NCBI RefSeq assembly: GCF_004795015.1
Contig: NZ_SSBI01000037.1
Coordinates: 18,914 to 82,913 of the forward strand
Source of the DNA: Streptomyces sp. A1277
GTDB taxonomy: Bacteria > Actinomycetota > Actinomycetes > Streptomycetales > Streptomycetaceae
Length of the DNA stretch: 64,000 nucleotides
Direction: 5' to 3'
Shown: positions 16,419 through 25,216 of the stretch, in pieces
Layout of the letters: the number at the start of each line of letters is the position of its first letter
Numbering within the stretch: position 1 is the stretch's first letter
Program-made: the position numbers and the translations under genes
The notes under the pieces: model-generated
The model's input: only the letters and a program-made list of their open reading frames with translations
Told to the model about the DNA's origin: nothing
Databases searched by the model: none

Positions 16419-16581
16419 GGTCGCCGGCGACGAGGCCGGTCCGCCGCCGTGCGCACCGCCGACCGGCGGACCGCGCGGGCGCGCGTACGACCACGCGCCC
16501 CTTCCGCCCCTCCGCGTCCAGCAGGCCCCGACCGGGTCCCGCCGGGCCGCGGGCGGGCCTTCTGCGGAAAGGTCTCTCCTC

Positions 16582-17826
16582 ATGCCCCTGGCCCTGCTCG
16601 CGCTGGCCGTGAGCGCCTTCGGCATCGGCACCACCGAGTTCGTGATGATGGGCCTGCTGCCCAATGTCGCGGACGACCTGGGGACCTCCGTCCCCACCGC
16701 CGGCTACCTCGTGTCGGCGTACGCGATCGGTGTGGTGCTCGGCGCCCCACTGCTCACCGCCGTCGGCTCGCGCATCCCGCGCAAGCGGATGCTCCTGCTG
16801 CTGATGGCCCTGTTCACCGTCGGCAACCTGGCCTCCGCGCTCGCCCCGGGCTTCGGCTGGCTGATCGCCGGCCGGCTCCTGGCCGGCCTGCCGCACGGCG
16901 CGTTCTTCGGCGTCGGGGCCGTCGTCGCCTCCCGGCTGGTGCCCGAGGGGCGCCGGGCGCGGGCCGTCGCCACGATGTTCCTCGGCCTGACCGTCGCCAA
17001 CATCGTCGGCGTGCCCGCCGCGACCCTGCTCGGCCAGCACCTCGGCTGGCGGGCCACCTTCCTGGTGGTCGCGGCGATCGGCGTCTGCGCGATGGCGGCC
17101 CTCGCCCGGCTCGTCCCGCAGATCCCCGTCGAGGCCCGGCAGGACGTGCGCCACGAGCTGCGCGCGCTGGGCGACCGGCAGGTCCTGCTCGGACTCCTGA
17201 CCGCCGTCTTCGGCTTCGCCGGGGTCTTCGCCGTGTACTCCTACCTCTCGGCGATGACCACCGAGGCGATGGGCTTCGGCGAGTCCTCCGTGACGCCGGT
17301 GCTGGCCCTCTTCGGCATCGGTATGACCCTGGGCGCGCTCGCCGCGGGCCCGCTCACCGACCGGGCGCTGCGCCCGACGCTGTACGGGTCGCTGGGCGCG
17401 CTCGCCGTCGTCCTGGCCGTCTTCCCGCTCGCCGCCCACGTGAAGTGGGCGGCGCTGGTGATGGTGGTGCTGCTGGGGGCGGTGGGCTTCATGACGACCA
17501 CGCCGCTCCAGATGCTCGTCATGAACAAGGCCAAGGACGCCCCGACCCTGGCGTCCGCCTCCAACCACTCCGCGTTCAACCTGGCCAACGCGGGCGGCGC
17601 CTGGCTCGGCGGCGCGGCCATCGCGGCGGGCTGGGGCTGGACGTCCCCCGCCCTGGTCGGAGCGGCCCTGGCAGTGGCGGGCCTGGCGGTGGCGGTCACG
17701 GCGGGCGCGCTGGACCGGGACTGCGGGGCGTCGAGGGTGGTGGCCCGGAATCAAGCCGGCACCGGGCACGATCAAGCCCGTCCGGCGATTGAGGACGAGG
17801 CGCCAGCCGACCGGACCCGCCACTGA
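16582..17826 (+). CDS. DHA1 family MFS transporter (arabinose efflux-like)
   Basis: A 414-residue, 12-helix transporter from ATG 16582. The start of helix 1, AVSAFGIGTTEFVMMGLLP, is the hallmark of the AraJ/YdhP-type DHA1 subfamily; RLLAGLPHGAFFGVGAVVAS and the GSRIPRKRM loop (motif A) also fit. Such pumps export sugars or drugs. The last 25 or so residues (from about 390) are hydrophilic and are encoded by a copy of a common Streptomyces intergenic repeat, so the original stop appears to have been lost and the tail gained. A hairpin follows the stop. Confidence 0.87.
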   Translation: MPLALLALAVSAFGIGTTEFVMMGLLPNVADDLGTSVPTAGYLVSAYAIGVVLGAPLLTAVGSRIPRKRMLLLLMALFTVGNLASALAPGFGWLIAGRLLAGLPHGAFFGVGAVVASRLVPEGRRARAVATMFLGLTVANIVGVPAATLLGQHLGWRATFLVVAAIGVCAMAALARLVPQIPVEARQDVRHELRALGDRQVLLGLLTAVFGFAGVFAVYSYLSAMTTEAMGFGESSVTPVLALFGIGMTLGALAAGPLTDRALRPTLYGSLGALAVVLAVFPLAAHVKWAALVMVVLLGAVGFMTTTPLQMLVMNKAKDAPTLASASNHSAFNLANAGGAWLGGAAIAAGWGWTSPALVGAALAVAGLAVAVTAGALDRDCGASRVVARNQAGTGHDQARPAIEDEAPADRTRH

Positions 17827-17859
17827 CCGGCAGCCCCAGCCCGTCCGGCGCTTGAGGAC
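17771..17859. repeat. two copies of a Streptomyces intergenic repeat
   Basis: agcccgtccggcgattgagg (inside 17771-17800) and agcccgtccggcgcttgagg (17838-17857) differ by one base. From memory this string is dispersed many times in Streptomyces genomes, usually between genes. The first copy lies within the 3' coding end of the MFS gene, the second after its stop. Confidence 0.65.
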
Positions 17860-17877
17860 AAAACCTCGGCCGGACGG
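17841..17877. terminator. hairpin between convergent MFS and nadE genes
   Basis: Arms ccgtccgg and ccggacgg, with inner pairing gagg/cctc around acaaaa, form a bulged stem. It sits between two convergent genes and could terminate both. Confidence 0.65.
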
Positions 17878-17905
17878 GCCTGGCGTATCCGTGAACCCGC
17901 CGGCG

Positions 17906-19660
17906 TCAGCCGGCCTCGCGCCACCGATTGGTGATCGGCAGCCGCCGGTCCTTCCCGAACCCCTTGGGCGAGATCTTCGTCCCCGGCGGGTACTGCCGCC
18001 GCTTGTACTCCGCCGCATCCACCATCCGCAGCGTCTTCGCCACCAGCGCCCGGTCGAAACCGGCCGCGACGATCGCGTCGAGCCCCTGGTCCCGGTCGAC
18101 GTACAGCTCCAGGATGCGGTCCAGCACGTCGTAGTCCGGCAGCGAGTCCGTGTCCACCTGGCCGGGGCGCAGCTCGGCGCTGGGCGGCTTGGTGATGGAC
18201 GCCTCCGGGATCGGCGGCGTCTGCCCGCGCTCCTCGGCGGCCCGGTTGCGCCACTTGGCCAGCCGGAAGACCGACGTCTTGTACACGTCCTTGATCGGCC
18301 CGTACGCGCCGACCGAGTCCCCGTACAGCGTCGAATAGCCGACGGCCAGCTCCGACTTGTTGCCGGGCGCCAGGACGATCTGGCCCTCCTGGTTGGAGAT
18401 GGCCATCAGCGTCGTGCCGCGCAGCCGCGACTGGAGGTTCTCCTCGGCGAGCCCGGTGAGCCCCAGCGACCCCATGTACGCGTCGAACATCGGCTCGATC
18501 GGCACGGTCCGGTAGTTCAGGCCGGTGCGCCGGGCCAGCTCGGCCGCGTCGCCCTTGGAGTGGTCCGAGGAGTACTTCGAGGGCATCGAGACCCCGTACA
18601 CCTGCTGCGCGCCCAGCGCGTCGCAGGCGATGGCGGCGACCAGCGCCGAGTCGATGCCGCCGGAGAGCCCGATCAGCACGCTGTCGAAGCCGTTCTTCGC
18701 CGCGTACGCGCGCAGGCCCACCACGAGGGCCGTGTACAGCTCCTCGTCGTCGTCCAGCCGGTCCGCGTACCCGCCGGCGAGCTCGGCCTCGTACGGCGGC
18801 AGCGGTTCCTCGGAGAGGACCACGTGGTCGATCCGCAGGCCGTCGTCGACCTCGCCGGAGGGTGCGTCGGCGGGGGCGGCCGGCAGGTCCAGGTCGAGGA
18901 TGACGCTGCCCTCGGCGAACTGGGGGGCGCGGGCGATGACCTCGCCGTCCCGGTCGACCACGATCGAGTCGCCGTCGAAGACCAGCTCGTCCTGGCCGCC
19001 GATCATCGCGAGGTAGGCGGTCGTGCAGCCGGCTTCCCGGGCGCGCCTGCGGACCAGCTCCAGCCGGGTGTCGTCCTTGTCCCGCTCGTACGGGGAGGCG
19101 TTGACCGAGAGCAGCAGCCCGGCCCCGGCGGCGCGCGCGGCCGGTACCCGGCCGCCGTCCTGCCAGAGGTCCTCGCAGATCGCGAGTGCCACGTCGATGC
19201 CGTGGACGCGTACGACGGGCATCGAGTCGCCCGGCACGAAGTACCGGAACTCGTCGAAGACGCCGTAGTTCGGCAGGTGGTGCTTGGCGAAGTTCAGCGC
19301 GATCCCGCCGCGGTGCAGTACCGCGGCGGCGTTGCGCGGAGACCCGGCGGGCTGGCCGTAGCGCTCCGCGGCGAATTCCGAGCGGTCGAGGTAGCCGACG
19401 AGGACGGGGAGTTCCCCGAAGCCCTCCGCGTCGAGGCGGGCGGCGAGCGCGCGCAGCGCGTCGCGTGACGCCTCGACGAAGGACGACCGCAGGGCCAGGT
19501 CCTCGACGGGGTAGCCGGTCAGCACCATCTCGGGGAACGCCACGAAGTGGGCGCCCTGTTCGGCGGAGTGCCGGGTCCAGTGGACGATCGCCTCGGCGTT
19601 GCCGGCGAGGTCGCCGACGGTCGAGTCGATCTGATTCAGTGCGAGGCGTAGTTGAGGCAC
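17906..19660 (-). CDS. nadE: glutamine-hydrolysing NAD+ synthase
   Basis: A 584-residue two-domain enzyme performing the last step of NAD synthesis: amidation and adenylation chemistry converting nicotinate adenine dinucleotide, glutamine and ATP to NAD+. The N-terminal nitrilase-type glutaminase domain shows E in FPEMVLTGYPVEDL, K in NFAKHHLPNYGVFDE and C in LAICEDLW, the Glu-Lys-Cys triad. The C-terminal synthetase has the P-loop LIGLSGGIDSALVAAIA and GNKSELAVGYSTLYGD. I start at GTG 19660 (family N-terminus MPQLRLALNQID); GTG 19669 is an alternative. The length is usual. Confidence 0.95.
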   Translation of the reverse strand: MPQLRLALNQIDSTVGDLAGNAEAIVHWTRHSAEQGAHFVAFPEMVLTGYPVEDLALRSSFVEASRDALRALAARLDAEGFGELPVLVGYLDRSEFAAERYGQPAGSPRNAAAVLHRGGIALNFAKHHLPNYGVFDEFRYFVPGDSMPVVRVHGIDVALAICEDLWQDGGRVPAARAAGAGLLLSVNASPYERDKDDTRLELVRRRAREAGCTTAYLAMIGGQDELVFDGDSIVVDRDGEVIARAPQFAEGSVILDLDLPAAPADAPSGEVDDGLRIDHVVLSEEPLPPYEAELAGGYADRLDDDEELYTALVVGLRAYAAKNGFDSVLIGLSGGIDSALVAAIACDALGAQQVYGVSMPSKYSSDHSKGDAAELARRTGLNYRTVPIEPMFDAYMGSLGLTGLAEENLQSRLRGTTLMAISNQEGQIVLAPGNKSELAVGYSTLYGDSVGAYGPIKDVYKTSVFRLAKWRNRAAEERGQTPPIPEASITKPPSAELRPGQVDTDSLPDYDVLDRILELYVDRDQGLDAIVAAGFDRALVAKTLRMVDAAEYKRRQYPPGTKISPKGFGKDRRLPITNRWREAG

Positions 19661-19733
19661 GCGGCCCACTCTAATCGTCTGACTGACGCGATGCCCTGGC
19701 GGGCCGCGCGAAAGTGACCGCGCACCCGGTGGA

Positions 19734-20168
19734 TCAGCCGGCGGAGGTCCGCGAGTAGACCTTCTCCGCCCAGTCGGCGATCTGGTCGTCGGAGAGGTGC
19801 CGGGCCAGGTCGGCCTCGCTGATCATGCCGATCAGCTTCTTGTTCTCGATGACCGGGAGCCGGCGGATCTGGTGGTTCTGCATCTGCTCCAGCACCGCTT
19901 CCACGTCCGCGTCCGCGTCGATCCAGCGGGGCGTGCCCTGGGCGAGGTCGCCCGCGGTGACCTTGGACGGGTCCCGGCCCTCCGCCACGCAGCCGACCAC
20001 GATGTCGCGGTCCGTGAGGATGCCGATCATCCGGTCCTCCTCGCCGCTGGCCGAGATGGGCAGCGCGCCGACGTGGTGCTCGCGCATGAGCTGGGCGGCG
20101 CGGTCGAGGGTCTCGTGCGCCGGAATCCAGGTGGCGCCGGTGTGCATGATGTCCTTGGCGGTGGTCAT
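19734..20168 (-). CDS. two-CBS-domain protein
   Basis: A 144-residue protein from ATG 20168 behind AGGAGG. It consists of a tandem CBS pair: residues about 5-65 (AKDIMHTGATWIPAHETLDRA, in parts, with GILTDRDIVVG) and about 72-130 (QIRRLPVIENKKLIGMISEADL). CBS pairs bind adenosine nucleotides; stand-alone ones are often stress- or hypoxia-induced in actinobacteria (Hrp1-like). Its partner is unknown. It is separated from nadE by 73 bp on the same strand. Confidence 0.88.
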   Translation of the reverse strand: MTTAKDIMHTGATWIPAHETLDRAAQLMREHHVGALPISASGEEDRMIGILTDRDIVVGCVAEGRDPSKVTAGDLAQGTPRWIDADADVEAVLEQMQNHQIRRLPVIENKKLIGMISEADLARHLSDDQIADWAEKVYSRTSAG

Positions 20169-20310
20169 GGGGGTTCCTCCTGCGTGCCGATGGCAGCCGT
20201 ACGTACGTCCCCGAACGAACCCATCGTCATGGGCCCGTTCGGGGGACGCGACCGCTATCACCCATTCGGGTGTATTTACTTCGCAGGGGAACTTTTCATG
20301 CCCTTTCTGC

Positions 20311-20991
20311 TCACGGGGCGTCCAGCCCGCCGGTGCAGGCGGCGCCCGGCTCGGGCGTCTGCGGGCCCTGCACGTAATGGGCGAAGAACTGGGCCACCCG
20401 GGGGTCGTCCGCGCCGTCCACGGTGAGCTGCTTGCCCCAGGCGGTCAGCATGATCGCCCCGGCCTGGTCCTTGTAGGGGCTCATCAGCGAGTACGGCGTC
20501 TTCGACACCCGGCCGGCGAGCTTGTCGACGTCGGAGGCCGGCGCGTCGTCCGTGTACGTCACCCAGACGGAACCGTGCTCCAGGGCGTGCACGGCGTTCA
20601 CATCGGGAATGGCCTTCTCGTACACCTCGCCGTCGCAGTTCATCCAGACGGGATTGTGGTCACCGCCGACCGGGGGCTTCATGGGGTACTTCACGTCCTC
20701 CTCGACGTGGTTGCGGCCCAGCTTCTTCGCGTCCCAGGACTTCTCGCCCTCGATGGGCCCGGAGGAGAGGTCGTCCCCGTCCTTCTGGTCCGAGCCCTTC
20801 GCGGCCTTGCTGTCACCGCTCATCGAACTGGCCGAGGCGTCGGACTTGTCGAGGATCGTGTACGTACCGAAGGTGACGAGCCCGGCGACGGCGAGGGCGC
20901 TGACGCCTATGACCAGGACGCGGTTGCGGCGGTCCCGCGCGCGGTCGGCGCTGCGCATCTGCTCTATGCGGGTCCTGCGGTCGAAGCTCAT
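20311..20991 (-). CDS. DUF3105 membrane-anchored protein
   Basis: A 226-residue protein from ATG 20991 (AAGGA upstream). A basic N-terminus (RIEQMRSADRARDRRNR) precedes one membrane helix at about 25-43, then a Ser/Asp/Lys-rich linker and an extracellular DUF3105 domain with GGDHNPVWMNCDGEVY and HALEHGSVWVTY; conserved His and Cys residues could bind a metal. The function is not established. In S. coelicolor its orthologue, as I recall, also lies next to glnA2. It is divergent from glnA2, with a shared 242-bp promoter region. Confidence 0.85.
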   Translation of the reverse strand: MSFDRRTRIEQMRSADRARDRRNRVLVIGVSALAVAGLVTFGTYTILDKSDASASSMSGDSKAAKGSDQKDGDDLSSGPIEGEKSWDAKKLGRNHVEEDVKYPMKPPVGGDHNPVWMNCDGEVYEKAIPDVNAVHALEHGSVWVTYTDDAPASDVDKLAGRVSKTPYSLMSPYKDQAGAIMLTAWGKQLTVDGADDPRVAQFFAHYVQGPQTPEPGAACTGGLDAP

Positions 20992-21233
20992 GTCGTGGGT
21001 CCTTCTGCGAAGGGGCGATGAGGGGGACGGGAGAGCGGGAACCCGGTGCGCGCGGGACGGCCGCGAGGCGGCTGCGCCCCACTCGCACCATGGCCGCCGA
21101 TCGTAGTGGGTGGCCGGGTGCTCCACGTCACGTCGGGTGCGTAATCTGGGGGAAATCCGGGGTCGTGATACTGGAGTCTCTCCCCAACCCCGGGAGGTGG
21201 AGCACGGACCGTCTGAACTGCAAGGATGTGGCT

Positions 21234-22595
21234 ATGGACAAGCAGCAGGAATTCGTCCTCAGGACCCTTGAGGAGCGTGACATCCGGTTCGTACGGCTGT
21301 GGTTCACCGATGTGCTCGGCTACCTCAAGTCCGTGGCCGTGGCCCCGGCCGAGCTGGAGCAGGCGTTCGACGAGGGCATCGGCTTCGACGGCTCCGCCAT
21401 CGAGGGCTTCGCCCGGGTGTACGAGTCGGACATGATCGCCAAGCCGGACCCGGGCACGTTCCAGATCCTGCCGTGGCGTGCGGAGGCCCCGGGCACGGCC
21501 CGCATGTTCTGCGACATCCTGATGCCGGACGGCTCGCCGTCCTTCGCCGACCCGCGGTACGTGCTCAAGCGCATCCTGGCCAAGACCTCCGACCTGGGCT
21601 TCACCTTCTACACCCACCCGGAGATCGAGTTCTTCCTGCTGAAGGACAAGCCGGTCGACGGTACGCGCCCCACCCCCGCCGACAGCTCCGGCTACTTCGA
21701 CCACACCCCGCAGAACGTCGGCATGGACTTCCGCCGCCAGGCGATCACCATGCTCGAATCCATGGGCATCTCGGTCGAGTTCAGCCACCACGAGGGCGCC
21801 CCCGGCCAGCAGGAGATCGACCTGCGCTACGCGGACGCGCTCTCGACGGCCGACAACATCATGACCTTCCGCCTGGTCATGAAGCAGGTCGCGCTGGAGC
21901 AGGGCGTGCAGGCGACGTTCATGCCGAAGCCGTTCTCGGAGTACCCCGGCTCGGGCATGCACACCCACCTCTCCCTCTTCGAGGGCGACCGCAACGCGTT
22001 CTACGAGTCCGGCGCGGAGTACCAGCTCTCCAAGGTCGGCCGCTCCTTCATCGCGGGCCTGCTGCGGCACGCCGCGGAGATCTCCGCCGTCACCAACCAG
22101 TGGGTCAACTCCTACAAGCGCATCTGGGGCGGCTCCTCCCGCGCGGCCGGCGCCGGCGGCGAGGCCCCCTCGTACATCTGCTGGGGCCACAACAACCGCT
22201 CCGCGCTGATCCGCGTCCCCATGTACAAGCCCGGCAAGACCGGCTCGGCCCGCGTCGAGGTCCGCTCCATCGACTCCGGCGCGAACCCCTACCTCACGTA
22301 CGCGGTGCTCCTCGCCGCCGGCCTCAAGGGCATCGAGGAAGGCTACGAACTCCCGGCCGGCGCCGACGACGACGTCTGGGCCCTCTCCGACGCGGAACGC
22401 CGCGCGATGGGCATCGAACCCCTGCCGCAGAACCTGGGCGAGGCGATCTCCCTGATGGAGAAGAGCGAGTTGGTCGCCGAAACCCTCGGCGAGCACGTCT
22501 TCGACTTCTTCCTCCGCAACAAGAAGCGGGAGTGGGAGGAGTACCGCAGCGAGGTCACGGCGTTCGAACTGAAGGCGCTGCTGCCGGTGTTGTAG
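21234..22595 (+). CDS. glnA2: glutamine synthetase-like GlnA2 (gamma-glutamylpolyamine synthetase type)
   Basis: A 453-residue GS-fold ligase from ATG 21234 (AAGGA upstream). GS motifs are present: GFDGSAIEGF, FYTHPEIEFFLL, GQQEIDLRYADA, and ATFMPKPFSEYPGSGMHTHL in which canonical GlnA has KPxxGDNGSG. The NLYDLP adenylylation site near the C-terminus of true GlnA is absent (region KGIEEGYELPAGADDD), so GlnE should not adenylylate it. Synteny with nadE and glnE and the 453-aa length fit S. coelicolor GlnA2, which published work describes as a gamma-glutamylpolyamine synthetase of polyamine catabolism rather than a glutamine maker. ATP-dependent gamma-glutamylation of polyamines is therefore the best prediction. 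Confidence 0.88.
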   Translation: MDKQQEFVLRTLEERDIRFVRLWFTDVLGYLKSVAVAPAELEQAFDEGIGFDGSAIEGFARVYESDMIAKPDPGTFQILPWRAEAPGTARMFCDILMPDGSPSFADPRYVLKRILAKTSDLGFTFYTHPEIEFFLLKDKPVDGTRPTPADSSGYFDHTPQNVGMDFRRQAITMLESMGISVEFSHHEGAPGQQEIDLRYADALSTADNIMTFRLVMKQVALEQGVQATFMPKPFSEYPGSGMHTHLSLFEGDRNAFYESGAEYQLSKVGRSFIAGLLRHAAEISAVTNQWVNSYKRIWGGSSRAAGAGGEAPSYICWGHNNRSALIRVPMYKPGKTGSARVEVRSIDSGANPYLTYAVLLAAGLKGIEEGYELPAGADDDVWALSDAERRAMGIEPLPQNLGEAISLMEKSELVAETLGEHVFDFFLRNKKREWEEYRSEVTAFELKALLPVL

Positions 22596-22612
22596 GGCGG
22601 TCGGGCTTGTGG

Positions 22613-22659
22613 GAACGGCTCGGGGCCGACGGGTGTTCACCGTCGGCCCCGAGCCGTTC
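22613..22659 (+). terminator. glnA2 terminator
   Basis: A perfect 20-bp inverted repeat (gaacggctcggggccgacgg and its complement) with a seven-base loop, 18 bp after the glnA2 stop. It is the strongest hairpin in the window. Confidence 0.9.
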
Positions 22660-22688
22660 GCGTACCCCCGTCGTGTTCGGGTGAAGCG

Positions 22689-22718
22689 GTGACGGTGCCC
22701 GGCGGTGCGGCCTAATCT
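22689..22718 (+). promoter_or_regulatory. candidate promoter of the histidine kinase gene
   Basis: GTGACG and TAATCT hexamers separated by 18 bp, ending 23 bp before the kinase ATG with its GAGGGGGG site. Confidence 0.5.
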
Positions 22719-22740
22719 GGGCGCACTGCCGAGGGGGGCC

Positions 22741-23753
22741 ATGAACGGAATCATCACCGCGGTCTTGTCAGCGATGACCGTGGGTGTCACCGGGCTGCTG
22801 GTCATGGGGTCCGCCGCCAGGCAGTCGAGGCGTGCGGAGGACAGGACGGACGAACTCGCGATGTCGATCAAGGAGATACAGGAGACCCTGCGCATGCAGG
22901 GGTACGAGGTGATGGAGTCGGCCCGGTCCCAGCGCCTGGTGCCGCGACTGATCGAACGCCTCCCCGATGAGATCGCCTACCGGGTCTGGCAGGACATGAA
23001 ACGCCGGACGCAGCCCGTCACCAACGTGAGAGCCGACATCGTCCACATGAGCTCGGCCGACGTGAGTGCCGAACGGGCCAGGCTGACGCAGGAGATCGCC
23101 CACTCGCTCGGCACCCCGCTGGCTCAGATCGAGGCCGCGGCGCTGTCCATGGAGTCCCGGTCGGCAGGCCGGGACGAGGCGGCGCGGAGCTCGCTGTCCA
23201 GCGCATCCGCGGGGGCGTCGAGATATGCAAGTGCTTCATCAACGCGTACAGAAACTACGGAACCCTTCAGAAGGGCATGGGGGAATCCTTCGCGGGCGCG
23301 GGTGCGAACGCGCTGACAATGGCGATTGACTTCTACGCGAACGCGGTCGGTAAATCCATCGATGCGGAGATCGGTGACATTCCGGAGTCCTTCGTCGGAT
23401 ATTCGAACGACTTCGTCATCGCCGCGCTCCTGCCGCTCCTCGAGAACGCTGTCGACGCCTCTCCGGAGGGCGGAAAGGTCGCGGTGACCTTCAGGAGGAG
23501 GCCGGACGCCATTTCCTTCATCATCTCCAATGCGTGCGCGAGCGGAGCGCCGGCCGACAAAGCCTTCGAGAGGGGATACACCACCAAGAGCGGGCATCAG
23601 GGCGTGGGCCTGTCCGTGAGCAAGGGCCTGATCGAAGGGTACGCGAGCGGCGATATAGCCATGGACGTGGACGGTGACGAGGTGGCGTTCATCGTGTCGC
23701 TTCCTTTCCGCAGAGAGGAGGACGGCGATGTACTCGGTACTGGTGGTCGATGA
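22741..23753 (+). pseudogene. membrane sensor histidine kinase, frameshifted
   Basis: One kinase gene split over two frames. From ATG 22741 the first frame gives an N-terminal membrane helix (ITAVLSAMTVGVTGLLVMG), a helical linker and the phosphoacceptor helix EIAHSLGTPLAQIEAAALS (H-box), then loses coding character and stops at 23316. The frame two bases over is protein-like from about 23195 (VQRIRGGVEICKCFINAYRN) and carries the ATPase domain: LPLLENAVDASPEGGKV (N-box) and GHQGVGLSVSKGLIEGY (G-box). The shift lies at about 23150-23200 and could be a sequencing error, a real mutation or recoding. The 3' end overlaps the response-regulator gene by 26 bp. Confidence 0.75.
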
Positions 23754-24729
23754 CTCGCGCGGCATGGCCGATCAGCTCGCCGACCTGATCACCGTGCAGA
23801 CCGGATTCCGTGTGCTGGCCTGCAGCAAGCCGGAAGACGCCCTCGCGGCCGTGCAGGAGCACCCGATCCGGGTCGCCCTGCTGGACCAGCGCATGCCGGT
23901 CAAGAGCGGCACCGAGCTATACCGCGAGCTCCAGCAGGTGAACCCCGCGCTCAAAGCCGTCATGGTTACCGGAGAGGCGAGCTCGCATGAGGTCGGCCAA
24001 GCGATGACTCTCGGGTTCTCGGATTACCTCGCCAAGGGCGAAATCGCCAGACTTTCCGATGTCGTCCTCAAATTGCACACCCAGTACGAGGTCGACCGGG
24101 CTGCCCAATGGCGTGTCGGCGCCCCTGAACTCCTCCATTCCGAGCGGAGAAAATACCTGCTGTTCGGCGACAGGGTCAGGTACTACCTGGCCGGCGTCCA
24201 GGTCCTCGACGAAGCGCATGTGATTCCGGACAGCTGGGTCACGGTCCAGCAGATCAACGCGGGCCAGGAGAAGAAGTACACGTACAGCACATCCGTCAAA
24301 GAGGCGTTCATCGTGGAGACATCCCAGCAGTACAACGCCAAGGGGAGCCTGGCGGCGGATGTCGCGAGGAAATCGAAGGTCGGCGCACGCATCGAGGCGG
24401 CGGTCACCCGGATCGTGAAGAAAACCCGGACGACCGAGACGACGGCCACGGCGTCGACGGAGGAAACCTACCGCCTTCCTGAGGAGTCGTCCGACCCGGC
24501 GGAGAACTATGTGAAGTCCCGCCACATCGAAAGCGCCCCCGTCTACAAGAAACTACGCCTCTCCTTCGTGAAGGCGTGCAGCTGCTGTCGCGAGGACACC
24601 TCGGTCCCGTTGGTGGCGCTTGTGTTCGACGATGCCTACGCGACCAGGCACACGGACTACTACCGCGACGGAACGTCGGAGGTCATCGACACGGGCCACA
24701 TCCGCCGCCCTGGCCCCGAAACCGCGTAG
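23728..24729 (+). CDS. response regulator with novel C-terminal output domain
   Basis: A 333-residue protein from ATG 23728 behind GAGGAGG. Residues 1-120 are a complete receiver domain: D8/D9, phosphoacceptor D53 (LLDQRMP), T81 and K103. The C-terminal 200 residues contain no DNA-binding helix-turn-helix, GGDEF, HD-GYP or other output I recognise. They contain an aromatic strand-rich part (RKYLLFGDRVRYYLAGVQVL), a Lys/Thr-rich central part (KSKVGARIEAAVTRIVKKTR, then TTETTATAST), and a KACSCCRED motif near the end. Start/stop overlap with the kinase shows a cognate pair. The output is probably protein-protein interaction or an unknown activity. Confidence 0.8.
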   Translation: MYSVLVVDDSRGMADQLADLITVQTGFRVLACSKPEDALAAVQEHPIRVALLDQRMPVKSGTELYRELQQVNPALKAVMVTGEASSHEVGQAMTLGFSDYLAKGEIARLSDVVLKLHTQYEVDRAAQWRVGAPELLHSERRKYLLFGDRVRYYLAGVQVLDEAHVIPDSWVTVQQINAGQEKKYTYSTSVKEAFIVETSQQYNAKGSLAADVARKSKVGARIEAAVTRIVKKTRTTETTATASTEETYRLPEESSDPAENYVKSRHIESAPVYKKLRLSFVKACSCCREDTSVPLVALVFDDAYATRHTDYYRDGTSEVIDTGHIRRPGPETA

Positions 24730-24761
24730 CCCCAGGTTCTCGGGACCGGTAGCGTCCTGCC

Positions 24762-25115
24762 ATGACCAGCCGCCGAGCAACGACCACCCTGTGGCGCCCC
24801 ACCGGCCCCGAGGAGCTGGCCCTGGTCTGCGAGCTGAACTGGCGCGCCTGGCCCCCTCGGCTCCCCGAGCAGCCGATCTTCTACCCGGTCCTCAACGAGG
24901 ACTACGCGATCCGGATCGCCAGGGACTGGAACGTCAAGCACAGCGGCGTCGGCTACGTCACCCGCTTCGAGGTCGAGACGGAGTTCCTGAGCCGGTACCC
25001 CGTCCAGCAGGCGGGCGGGCGGACGATCCTGGAACTGTGGGTCCCGGCGGAGGAGTTGGACGACTTCAACGCGCACATCGTCGGCGAGATCCAGGTGGTC
25101 CACGAGTTCCGTTGA
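24762..25115 (+). CDS. conserved small protein (often labelled ADP-ribosylation/crystallin J1)
   Basis: A 117-residue soluble protein from ATG 24762. Sequence such as WRPTGPEELALVCELNWRAWPPRLPEQP and FYPVLNEDYAIRIARDWNV (quoted in parts) belongs to a widespread actinobacterial family that databases often label ADP-ribosylation/crystallin J1. I see no catalytic motif of ADP-ribosyl glycohydrolases here, so I do not accept that activity. The N-terminal part is Trp/Pro-rich and the C-terminus ends VGEIQVVHEFR. It lies 32 bp after the response-regulator gene. Confidence 0.65.
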   Translation: MTSRRATTTLWRPTGPEELALVCELNWRAWPPRLPEQPIFYPVLNEDYAIRIARDWNVKHSGVGYVTRFEVETEFLSRYPVQQAGGRTILELWVPAEELDDFNAHIVGEIQVVHEFR

Positions 25116-25216
25116 GGAGCCGGAGGCGAGGCGTGCCCTCAGCCCTTGGGCAGGACGAGCGGCTCGACCCCGTGTCCGGCCTTGCGGCGAGCCGAGACCT
25201 TCCGGTGCCTGATGCG

